DNA from: Clostridium sp.
Lineage (GTDB): Bacteria > Bacillota > Clostridia > Acetivibrionales > Acetivibrionaceae
DNA length: 14,616 bases
NCBI GenBank assembly: GCA_012841175.1
Contig: DUVG01000104.1
Span: 1 to 14,616, forward strand
Reading direction: 5' to 3'
Within the stretch, counting starts at the first letter, position 1, and the number at the start of each line of letters is the position of its first letter. The position numbers and the translations under genes were made by a program. A model generated the notes under the pieces. The model made no database searches. It was not told the origin of the DNA and worked only from the letters and a program-made list of their open reading frames with translations. Below, one piece after another: positions 8,278 to 14,527 of the stretch.

Positions 8278-8781
8278 TTATTCATCACTGTTGTCATTTT
8301 CTAGTTCTTCTTCGTCAATTTCAATATCTTCTTTATCAATAAATCTTATAACTTTGTCTACAAACAATATTCCGTCAAGATGATCAATCTCATGACAAAA
8401 TGCCCTTGCTAAAAGTCCTTCTCCTTCAAGAGTTATTTCTTCTCCCTTTCTATTTAGTGCAGATACCACTACCCTTTCAGGCCTTATTACCTCTCCTGCA
8501 ACTCCTGGAAGACTAAGGCAGCCTTCAACTTCCTTTTGTTCACCCTCTTTTTTTATTACTTCAGGATTAATAAGCTCTACTAATCCATCCCCCACATCAA
8601 TTACCACCACTCTTCTTAATACTCCCACCTGTGGCGCTGCCAAACCAACTCCCTTTGAATAATACATAGTTTCTGCCATATCATCTAAAAGAGTTAAAAT
8701 TCTTTCATTTATTACATCAACTTTTTTGGATGTTTTTCTTAATATTTCATCCTCATCGGTTCTTATGTTTCTTATTGCCAT
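8278..8781 (-). CDS. def: Peptide deformylase
   Basis: A metallohydrolase (Fe2+ or other divalent metal) that removes the N-formyl group from nascent proteins at the ribosome. All three family motifs are present: GVGLAAPQVG at 44-53, EGCLSLPG at 86-93 with metal ligand C88, and HEIDHLDG at 130-137 with ligands H130 and H134 and catalytic E131. The length of 167 aa and the compact N-terminus indicate a type I enzyme. The C-terminus is a highly acidic tail (about 149-167: many Asp/Glu), which may be disordered. The ATG start has a GGAGG site about 7 bases upstream. It follows priA by 55 bases and precedes fmt by 14 bases, the standard def-fmt pairing. Confidence 0.98.
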   Translation of the reverse strand: MAIRNIRTDEDEILRKTSKKVDVINERILTLLDDMAETMYYSKGVGLAAPQVGVLRRVVVIDVGDGLVELINPEVIKKEGEQKEVEGCLSLPGVAGEVIRPERVVVSALNRKGEEITLEGEGLLARAFCHEIDHLDGILFVDKVIRFIDKEDIEIDEEELENDNSDE

Positions 8782-8821
8782 ATGACATCCTCCATTATCT
8801 ATTACTTAAAAATTTGAAACT

Positions 8822-8833
8822 TACAATATTGTA
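8822..8833. repeat. 12-base perfect palindrome just after the priA stop
   Basis: TACAATATTGTA is a perfect palindrome four bases downstream of the priA stop codon, in the 55-base priA-def gap. It could be a small protein-binding site, but palindromes of this length occur by chance in AT-rich DNA, and no second copy was noticed nearby. It has no T-tract, so it is not a terminator. Confidence 0.3.
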
Positions 8834-8836
8834 CCA

Positions 8837-11284
8837 TTATAACATATTTACAGGGTTTATATCCACACTTAAATTGACAGAATTCTTTTTATTAGAATGA
8901 TAATAATCATCTGAAATTTTTGTTAAAACCTCTAAAAGTACATCTAACCTTTCACATTTAATAATTATCCTCCACCTATATTTGTTTTTAATTTTAGATA
9001 TAGGCGCTCTCAAAGGTCCTAATATATTATACATTCCCTTAGTTCCTTTAAAACTCTCATAAATATTTTTCATCACTTCATTTACTTTGTTTATCACCAG
9101 TTTATCATTAGCACCACTTAGTATTATGGTTCCTAGATTAGTAAATGGTGGATATAACAGCTGTTTTCTTAAGAGTATTTCATTTTTATAAAAGGAATGA
9201 TAATCGTGGTTACATGCACATATAATGCTAAAATTCTCAGTGTTATATGTCTGGATTATCACTCTTCCTGCCACTTTTCCTCTTCCTGCCCTTCCTGCCA
9301 CTTGGGTTATTAGTTGGAATGTTTTTTCCGTTGCCCTAAAATCCCCTGTATTTAAAAGGCTATCCGCTGCTATAACCCCAACCAGCGTCACATTGGGGAA
9401 ATCATGACCTTTTGCAATCATCTGAGTTCCGACCATCACATTTATATTTTCTTCCCTAAAAGTTTTTAAAATTTGCTCATGGGAATTTTTTCTTATTGTT
9501 GTATCCATATCCATTCGCAAAACTGTAGATCCCTCAAAATATTTTTTTATCTCTTCTTCTATTTTTTGTGTTCCAGTTCCAAAACTTCTAATGTAAACAC
9601 TTTTACATTTAGGACATTCATCAGGTTTTTTTGTTGTATATCCACAATAATGGCATATCAATCTTTTGTCATAAGCATGATAGGTAAGGGAAATACTGCA
9701 ACTTGGACACATAAGAGTATACCCACAATCTCTACACAAAATAAAAGATGCATATCCTCGTCTATTTAAAAATATTATAGTTTGCTGACTTTCCTCAATG
9801 TTTTTTTCAATCTCCCTTGCAAGCTTTCTGCTAAAAACCGACCTATTTCCACTGCTAAGTTCATCTCTCATATCAACAATATATGCTTTAGGAAGAACCA
9901 TATTGTTAGCTCTTTTTGTCATTTCCATAAGTTCTATTTTTCCCGTCTTTGCCCTATAGTATATTTCAACAGAAGGAGTTGCAGACCCATGTATCAAAAC
10001 AGCATTTTCAATCCTGCACCTGATTCTTGCCACATCAGCAGCTTGATATTTAGGGGTAATTTCAGATTTATATGAAGTTTCATGTTCTTCATCAATTATT
10101 ATAAGTCCTAAATTATTAACAGGTGCAAAAATAGCCGACCTTGCTCCCACCACAACTTTAACTTTACCATCTCTTATCACTCTCCACTGGTCATAACGCT
10201 CTCCTAAAGATAGTCTACTGTGCAGTACCGCCACATCATTTCCAAATCTTCCTTTAAATCTTGATACCATCTGGGGTGTTAAAGATATTTCAGGAACAAG
10301 TACAATTGCCTGCTTTCCTTTATCAATACAGTTTTGTATAAGCTGAAGATAAACCTCTGTTTTTCCACTTCCTGTAACACCATGTAGAAGAATCTCTTTA
10401 AATTTTTCTACATCAAGAATCTTTTTTGTCCTCTCCAACACAACAGCCTGCTCATCAGTGGGTTTTAACGGAGAAGTTTTTTCAAATACAGTATTTTCAT
10501 AAGGGTCTCTTTTTACTTCAATATCTTTATAGTCAATATAACCATTTTTCTTTAAAGTGTTTAAAACACTAGAAGACACACCTAAAAACCTCATAATATC
10601 ACTTGTTGGGATGTATTCATTTTCTATGAGCATTTCAAGTACCCTTATTTGTTTTATGCTTTTTATATCATTTGACTCTATTTCTTCAACAACTTCATTA
10701 ATAGGTTTTGTAATAAATGCAACTTTATTATATTTTTTATTTACACCCATTGTAAATTCTTCAACAACATCCACAACTCCAAGCTCTTCTAAACTTTTTA
10801 TATTTTTAGAAAAAGTCTTTGAATTTATAATTTCTCTAAGCTCTTCATAATCTTTTTTGCCTCCCCATGAATTAAGTATGTCAACTATTTTAAAACTATT
10901 TCCTTTAAGAATAATTTCATGCTTTTTAAGCACTACAGTCTTTGAACTTTTCACACTGATACCTGGAGGAAGCATACATTTTATAACATCCCAATAGGTA
11001 CAGATATATCTTTTTTTCATCCATCTAGCCAATCTAATCATAGAAGGACTTAACAAAGGTTTGCTATCAATAATATCCTTTATCTTCTTTAATTCCTTTA
11101 TTTCAGTTCTTTCAATGATATCAAAAACATATCCTTCAATATGTCTGTCCCCTCTACCAAAAGGAACAATCACTCGAAGTCCTATATTTATTACATCTAT
11201 AAATTCACATGGAATTATATAGTGATACTCTTTATCAAATTTTCTTGTACAATTACTTATTACAATTACAGCAACTTTATGCAT
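8837..11284 (-). CDS. priA: Primosomal protein N' (replication restart helicase PriA)
   Basis: A superfamily 2 DNA helicase that recognises stalled or repaired replication forks and reloads the replisome. The N-terminal 3'-DNA-binding domain covers about 1-110 (VPFGRG at 40-45), followed by a winged-helix region to about 260. The helicase core shows Walker A GVTGSGKT at 302-309, DEEH at 398-401, GSATPS at 433-438, TQMIAKGHDF at 620-629 and motif VI QVAGRAGR at 661-668. The two-zinc cluster inserted in the helicase has eight cysteines: C517, C520, C526, C529, C544, C547, C557, C560. Length of 815 aa matches Bacillus-type PriA. The ATG start has GGATGGAG just upstream. A predicted extended -10 promoter lies about 67 bases before the start, so priA is the likely first gene of the long cluster. 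Confidence 0.98.
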   Translation of the reverse strand: MHKVAVIVISNCTRKFDKEYHYIIPCEFIDVINIGLRVIVPFGRGDRHIEGYVFDIIERTEIKELKKIKDIIDSKPLLSPSMIRLARWMKKRYICTYWDVIKCMLPPGISVKSSKTVVLKKHEIILKGNSFKIVDILNSWGGKKDYEELREIINSKTFSKNIKSLEELGVVDVVEEFTMGVNKKYNKVAFITKPINEVVEEIESNDIKSIKQIRVLEMLIENEYIPTSDIMRFLGVSSSVLNTLKKNGYIDYKDIEVKRDPYENTVFEKTSPLKPTDEQAVVLERTKKILDVEKFKEILLHGVTGSGKTEVYLQLIQNCIDKGKQAIVLVPEISLTPQMVSRFKGRFGNDVAVLHSRLSLGERYDQWRVIRDGKVKVVVGARSAIFAPVNNLGLIIIDEEHETSYKSEITPKYQAADVARIRCRIENAVLIHGSATPSVEIYYRAKTGKIELMEMTKRANNMVLPKAYIVDMRDELSSGNRSVFSRKLAREIEKNIEESQQTIIFLNRRGYASFILCRDCGYTLMCPSCSISLTYHAYDKRLICHYCGYTTKKPDECPKCKSVYIRSFGTGTQKIEEEIKKYFEGSTVLRMDMDTTIRKNSHEQILKTFREENINVMVGTQMIAKGHDFPNVTLVGVIAADSLLNTGDFRATEKTFQLITQVAGRAGRGKVAGRVIIQTYNTENFSIICACNHDYHSFYKNEILLRKQLLYPPFTNLGTIILSGANDKLVINKVNEVMKNIYESFKGTKGMYNILGPLRAPISKIKNKYRWRIIIKCERLDVLLEVLTKISDDYYHSNKKNSVNLSVDINPVNML

Positions 11285-11350
11285 TTTACTCCATCCAAAT
11301 AGTTTTTATATAACAGTTTATTTTAAAAATAATTTTTCATTAGTTCTTAT

Positions 11351-11359
11351 ATTATAACA
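11351..11359 (-). promoter_or_regulatory. Predicted extended -10 promoter for priA
   Basis: On the minus strand the sequence reads TGTTATAAT, a perfect -10 hexamer (11351-11356) with the extended TG one base upstream. The best upstream -35 candidate is TTGCTT at 18 bases, which matches the consensus only in part; extended -10 promoters tolerate a weak -35. It lies downstream of the two hairpins that end the P-loop gene, and about 67 bases before the priA ATG. Predicted by eye only. Confidence 0.6.
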
Positions 11360-11446
11360 ACACCATCAACTTTTAAGCAACTTATCCAATTACAAAAAAT
11401 CAATAACCTCACTTGCCATAAAAGCATATCAATCAGCTTAGAATTC

Positions 11447-11484
11447 AAAAAAGGCTATAGCCCACAACTTGCAGATTATAGCCT
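11447..11484 (-). terminator. Intrinsic terminator after the P-loop gene
   Basis: On the minus strand an 8-base-pair stem AGGCTATA/TATAGCCT (11477-11484 with 11452-11459, loop 17 bases) is followed directly by a run of T (11447-11452 as A on the plus strand). It lies 86 bases beyond the P-loop gene stop and upstream of the priA promoter, so it probably separates the two units. The long loop makes it moderate rather than strong. Confidence 0.65.
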
Positions 11485-11507
11485 CTTTAAATTATTTATA
11501 TTGTCAA
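11475..11507 (-). promoter_or_regulatory. Consensus -35 and -10 boxes at abnormal 21-base spacing
   Basis: On the minus strand a perfect TTGACA (11502-11507) and a perfect TATAAT (11475-11480) are separated by 21 bases instead of about 17. The -10 box lies within and just beyond one arm of the terminator stem. At this spacing ordinary sigma-A RNA polymerase should bind poorly, so it is either chance or a site that needs an activator that distorts DNA. It could only drive priA. Confidence 0.3.
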
Positions 11508-11539
11508 AAGTGTAATGTTAAAATTTCTAACATAAAAAT

Positions 11540-11571
11540 AAAACATAGCCCTTTTTCATCAACTATGTTTT
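11540..11571 (-). terminator. Weak hairpin terminator overlapping the P-loop gene stop
   Basis: A 9-base-pair stem AAAACATAG/CTATGTTTT (11563-11571 with 11540-11548, loop 14 bases), followed on the minus strand by ATTTTTATG. It begins inside the stop codon of the P-loop gene. The stem has only two G-C pairs, so it may be a weak first terminator backed up by the stronger one at 11447-11484. Confidence 0.45.
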
Positions 11572-11995
11572 AAAAATATTCTTTAATAAATTCTGGCATG
11601 GAGTTTGGATCTCCTTCCATTGATATGTTAAAATTAATATTGTATTTATCAGAAATCTCTTTCAAACCCCCAAATAGCTTTTTCAACTCATCAACATCAT
11701 CACCAATAATACTAGTAATATCATCTATAAATATTCCGTTTACATCATAATTTGCTGATAAAATTCCACATAAAAAACCGAGAAAAACACAAGGGCTATT
11801 GATTTCTAAAGGAAATTCAGATATGTTAATAAATCTTATCTTGTAATTTAATTCATACATCAATTTGCTGCGACTGTTTCCATCAATAAATACTACAACT
11901 CCTGAACAGATTTCCACAAGACTGTTTGAGGAATCCACCAAAACCCTTGTTTTCCCTACACCCTTTTTCCCACAAATAACTTTTATCATCGGCAT
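11570..11995 (-). CDS. Small stand-alone P-loop NTPase-like protein, unknown function
   Basis: A 141-residue predicted cytosolic protein. Residues 9-16 (GKKGVGKT) are a canonical Walker A motif at the end of the first beta strand (IKVIC). GIFIDDI at 87-93 is a Walker B-like strand ending in D91/D92. No HNH, helicase or transporter features follow, so it is a minimal P-loop domain. I recall similar short proteins in Clostridia databases labelled as hypothetical or, with little basis, as twitching motility PilT; nothing here supports a pilus role. The ATG at 11995 has GGAG 7 bases upstream; a second ATG two codons later is also possible. It forms a one-gene unit, with its own predicted extended -10 promoter and hairpins after the stop. 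Confidence 0.8.
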   Translation of the reverse strand: MPMIKVICGKKGVGKTRVLVDSSNSLVEICSGVVVFIDGNSRSKLMYELNYKIRFINISEFPLEINSPCVFLGFLCGILSANYDVNGIFIDDITSIIGDDVDELKKLFGGLKEISDKYNINFNISMEGDPNSMPEFIKEYF

Positions 11996-12022
11996 CTACC
12001 CTCTCCTCAAATTATACTTATA

Positions 12023-12031
12023 ATTATACCA
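12023..12031 (-). promoter_or_regulatory. Predicted extended -10 promoter for the P-loop gene
   Basis: The minus strand reads TGGTATAAT, a perfect -10 (12023-12028) with extended TG, about 28 bases before the ATG at 11995. No good -35 lies at 16-18 bases. A second TATAAT occurs nearer the gene (12012-12017), overlapping the expected start-site region, but without the extended TG. Predicted by eye. Confidence 0.5.
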
Positions 12032-12053
12032 TAATATAAATTTTGAATGTTTT

Positions 12054-12089
12054 CAAGGATATTTTTTTACTACACATCAAATATCCTTG
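12054..12089 (-). repeat. 11-bp perfect inverted repeat with the Gx gene stop codon in its loop
   Basis: CAAGGATATTT (12079-12089 on the minus strand) pairs perfectly with AAATATCCTTG (12054-12064) around a 14-base loop that contains the TAG stop of the Gx transporter gene. There is no T-tract after the stem on either strand, so it is not a standard intrinsic terminator. It sits at the end of the three-gene operon and could act as a 3' stabilising hairpin or a weak transcription stop. Confidence 0.55.
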
Positions 12090-12585
12090 CCTTCTTAAGT
12101 TTGTCCTCTAAAAAAGTGCTTACAATTCCTACTAAGATTCCCATTAAACTGCCAAAAGTAAGAATTAGCGGTAATAAAGTAATTACAGTTACATCTTTCA
12201 TTAGAAATGCTGCAACTAATATCTGTCCTAAGTTGTGTGCTGCCGCTCCTGCCACGCTGATGCCAACAATGCTAAAAATATTGTACTTTACTTTATATAA
12301 ACCGGCCATGACAATTGTACTTAATACTCCTCCTGCACAACTAAATAAAAAAACTATCAATCCACCTCCTCCAAATATTGAAGCTAGCATAGTTCTAATT
12401 ATGACAACAATTAGTGCTTCTTTAAAACTAAAAAATATTATTACAATAATTGTAATAATATTTGCAAGTCCAAGTTTTACCCCCGGTACTGGTATAGGAA
12501 TAGATACCCACGATTCAATTATTGATAAAACCAAAGCTTGTGATATAAAAAGCGATATCAAAACTAATTTTTTTGTTTTATTCAC
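12070..12585 (-). CDS. Gx transporter family membrane protein (heptaprenyl diphosphate synthase component I-like; EetB-like)
   Basis: A very hydrophobic 171-residue protein with about six predicted membrane helices (near 7-27, 38-53, 55-71, 75-97, 103-128, 133-156). Motifs PGVKLGLANI at 34-43, FGGGG at 71-75 and GAAAHNLGQ at 113-121 fit the Hpre_diP_synt_I family, renamed Gx transporter. It looks like the S-components of ECF transporters; the old label as a prenyl diphosphate synthase subunit is probably misleading. The substrate is unknown. The start is GTG with GAAGGG upstream; an in-frame TAG shortly before it blocks extension. It lies 40 bases after the NusG_II gene, and this pairing recalls EetA/EetB of flavin-based extracellular electron transfer loci. 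The perfect 11-bp hairpin spans its stop codon. Confidence 0.88.
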   Translation of the reverse strand: MNKTKKLVLISLFISQALVLSIIESWVSIPIPVPGVKLGLANIITIIVIIFFSFKEALIVVIIRTMLASIFGGGGLIVFLFSCAGGVLSTIVMAGLYKVKYNIFSIVGISVAGAAAHNLGQILVAAFLMKDVTVITLLPLILTFGSLMGILVGIVSTFLEDKLKKARIFDV

Positions 12586-12625
12586 ATATATCCCTTCTAT
12601 AAAAAACTCTTTTATTTTTAAAAAT

Positions 12626-13024
12626 TTAATGTGTTATTATATCTACTTCATTATCTACGCCTTCAATTTTGATAATAACTTTATATGGAAGGCAGACTGC
12701 CATTTCTCCTTTTTTAGAAATCCATCCACTGTCAACACATACCTGATCTGGACAATTAGATTTATAAAATCTAATACGTCCATTCTCGGCATGTATAATC
12801 ACATCATTGTTTTCAAATAACTTAATCTCTGTCAATTCATTCAAATCATCTATAAAAATTTTCTCAATCACTACATCGCCCTGTTTTATAATTGCAACTT
12901 TTTGAAAATTGCCTTTATCAAATCTATAATAATAAACTCCTATAGATGAAGTCACTATAATTGCTAAAATAATTCCAAATAAAATTATATCGCCTTTTTT
13001 AAACATAAAAACATCTTTACTCAT
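12626..13024 (-). CDS. Membrane-anchored NusG domain II protein (EetA-like)
   Basis: A 132-residue protein with one N-terminal hydrophobic helix at about 12-33 and a beta-rich domain outside the membrane by prediction. The domain is NusG_II: V-I-I-H-A-E-N-G-R at 75-83, then CPDQVC (C91, C96), SGWISKKGEMAVCLP (99-113, C111) and KVIIKI. Despite the name it lacks the NGN and KOW domains of the NusG transcription factor. The three conserved cysteines could bind metal or form a disulfide. The ATG overlaps the end of the SSB-like gene by 8 bases with AAGG only 3 bases upstream, suggesting translational coupling; Met7 is an alternative start. With the next gene it resembles the EetA/EetB pair, though no Ndh2, PplA or FMN transferase gene is visible here. 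Confidence 0.88.
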   Translation of the reverse strand: MSKDVFMFKKGDIILFGIILAIIVTSSIGVYYYRFDKGNFQKVAIIKQGDVVIEKIFIDDLNELTEIKLFENNDVIIHAENGRIRFYKSNCPDQVCVDSGWISKKGEMAVCLPYKVIIKIEGVDNEVDIITH

Positions 13025-13655
13025 TATCCTTGCATACTTCCATTTTTGAAATAGACACTTCGTAAGCTGTCTTTGTCATAGTCTCACCTGTTTCAAGCTT
13101 CTTCTGGTAATCTCTGCTCTGAATTCTTCCCCATATTTTCACATTTTGCCCCACTTCTAATTTAGAGGAAAAACGAGCATTTCTTCCCCAGGCTATACAT
13201 GGTATGTAATCTGATTTATTATACGGTCTGTTTACAGCCAGTAATATATCTGTAATCTCTCTGCCAAAAGGAGTTGTTCGATAGATAGGGCTCTTACAGA
13301 CAAATCCATTAAGGTAAATCTGATTAGGATTTTTTATTTTTTTCTCATCTTCTAAAAAATTAATTTCTCGGGCAAAAACTGTTAAAACAAGCTTGTTTCC
13401 ATCAGTACTGTTATAATTGTTATAAGAACGAAATTGCCCTTCAATCTCTACATATTTTCCAATTTCTAGACTATCCTTAGAAGTTAATCGTTCAGATATA
13501 GTTACGCATATTTTATCCGTACTATCACTTAATCTTGGTACTTCTAGTATGAAAGAATAAAATCCCTCACCGTAGACCTCATGGCTAAATTCTGCTTCTG
13601 ATGATATTTTACCGGAAATGGTCACCATGTTGTTGTCAATGATGTTTCCGACCAT
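13017..13655 (-). CDS. Tandem OB-fold single-stranded DNA-binding protein-like
   Basis: A 212-residue protein with two SSB-like OB folds: about 10-101 (VTISGKI ... VEIEGQFRSYNN ... LVLTVFAREI) and about 112-206 (IYLNGFVCKSPIYRTTPFG ... ILLAVNRPY ... IPCIAWGRNAR at 151-161 ... VKIWGRIQSRDYQ). The second domain is the more SSB-like. There is no acidic or glycine-rich DDIPF-type tail, so it is unlikely to be the main replicative SSB, which normally lies between rpsF and rpsR. Similar two-domain proteins occur in Clostridia; the exact role is unknown to me. ATG start has a GGGGGG run 3 bases upstream and GAGGAG further off. First gene of an operon with the NusG_II and Gx genes, with a 150-base leader. 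Confidence 0.85.
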   Translation of the reverse strand: MVGNIIDNNMVTISGKISSEAEFSHEVYGEGFYSFILEVPRLSDSTDKICVTISERLTSKDSLEIGKYVEIEGQFRSYNNYNSTDGNKLVLTVFAREINFLEDEKKIKNPNQIYLNGFVCKSPIYRTTPFGREITDILLAVNRPYNKSDYIPCIAWGRNARFSSKLEVGQNVKIWGRIQSRDYQKKLETGETMTKTAYEVSISKMEVCKDNE

Positions 13656-13811
13656 TTGCCCCCCACTCCTCTCTTCGGCTCGTTACTTTTTTGGTACATC
13701 CAAAATATATCTAATGTAATGTTATTCAAGAAAAGTTATTTTTAGAATTACTTTTATATATTCATTTTTAATATTATTTCTAATTGCACCAATAAAGTAT
13801 TTCCAACATTT

Positions 13812-13839
13812 ATTATAGTATATTTTTTTCATCTTGCAA
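13812..13839 (-). promoter_or_regulatory. Predicted sigma-A promoter for the SSB-like/NusG_II/Gx operon
   Basis: On the minus strand -35 TTGCAA (13834-13839, four of six consensus bases) and -10 TATAAT (13812-13817, perfect) are separated by 16 bases. It lies 156 bases before the ATG at 13655, giving a leader of about 150 nt. The rest of the 221-base gap (13656-13876) holds a small TTTTGG/CCAAAA hairpin near 13684-13702 and no recognisable riboswitch. Confidence 0.5.
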
Positions 13840-13848
13840 ACACTAATA

Positions 13849-13877
13849 ATTTTTGTATTTTAACCAACTACAAAAAT
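13849..13877. terminator. Weak AT-rich hairpin after the Mur-like gene
   Basis: ATTTTTGTA (13849-13857) and TACAAAAAT (13869-13877) form a 9-bp inverted repeat with an 11-base loop, starting at the stop codon of the Mur-like gene. It has just one G-C pair and no clean T-tract after it on either strand. It is the only terminator candidate here, and a poor one. Confidence 0.3.
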
Positions 13878-14527
13878 CAATTATTCATTAAATTTATATC
13901 CACACCATTAATTAAAGCAAAAGTAGCTGCTGCTAGGACATTATAGGGGTCTATACCATTTAAGTCAGCTTTTATTTTAAATTCTTGGGGTTCAAGGATT
14001 TTGCCGTTTTTCGTATGTATTGTTCTTTGCAAACAACACATAATATTATCTTTATCCATAAAATCCCCTATGCTTGATGTTGTTATACTTGCCTTCAAAT
14101 TAAATCCATATGTAACTATATAATGCTTTATTCCACTTAAAAAACTGCTTAGGTCGTTATCATCAGCATTTATAATTGCAACACCTTTTTCACTTAATAA
14201 TGAAAATGTTTTTTTCATTATTTTTCTGTAAGTCTCAATTTTATCTTCATCAATTTCATCGGCTTTATCTGTAAAAATGATAACGTCAAATTTAAAATTA
14301 TAGAAAATTTCTTTTAAGAGATCTCTAATATCCATTTTTAAAATGACAATATCAATACTGTTTTTTTCAAGTTCATTAAAATAATTTTTTATTCTCTTAG
14401 CATCAAAGTTTGACAAGTTCTTAGAATCAACAATGCTTATTCTTTTTTTTGAGTTTGAGAAAATACGATTAATCAAATTAGATATCTTTTCTTTGTTGTT
14501 TTGGCCAATTATACCTGCTATAAGCAA
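13877..14527 (-). CDS. Short Mur ligase middle-domain-like protein with degenerate P-loop
   Basis: A 216-residue protein that resembles the ATP-binding middle domain of Mur ligases (MurC-F, FPGS). The supporting features are a first strand and loop LIAGIIGQNNKEK (2-14) where a Mur ligase has GTNGKTT, DVIIFTDKADEIDED (81-95), INADDND (119-125), IVTYGFN (137-143), and PYNVLAAATFAL (194-205), equivalent to the GxHNxxNalAA motif that precedes the C-terminal domain. The P-loop has lost the GKT core, and the C-terminal ligase domain and the usual 300+ further residues are absent, so ligase activity is unlikely. The start is TTG, with GAGG 8 bases upstream and no better ATG nearby. It precedes the SSB-like operon by 221 bases. 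The assignment rests on motif pattern only; function is unknown. Confidence 0.7.
   Translation of the reverse strand: MLIAGIIGQNNKEKISNLINRIFSNSKKRISIVDSKNLSNFDAKRIKNYFNELEKNSIDIVILKMDIRDLLKEIFYNFKFDVIIFTDKADEIDEDKIETYRKIMKKTFSLLSEKGVAIINADDNDLSSFLSGIKHYIVTYGFNLKASITTSSIGDFMDKDNIMCCLQRTIHTKNGKILEPQEFKIKADLNGIDPYNVLAAATFALINGVDINLMNN

Noticed and set aside
9225..10850. Several plus-strand open frames of 60-98 codons opposite priA
   Set aside because: All are shadows of priA, which is intact across the whole stretch with every helicase and zinc motif.
12047..12820. Long plus-strand open frame of 257 codons opposite the Gx and NusG_II genes
   Set aside because: It is antisense to two genes with clear family motifs, its protein shows no recognisable domain, and low-complexity hydrophobic genes often create open complementary frames.
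13722..13832. 36-codon leader frame as an annotated gene
   Set aside because: No ribosome binding site and direct overlap with the best promoter; kept only as a low-interest finding.
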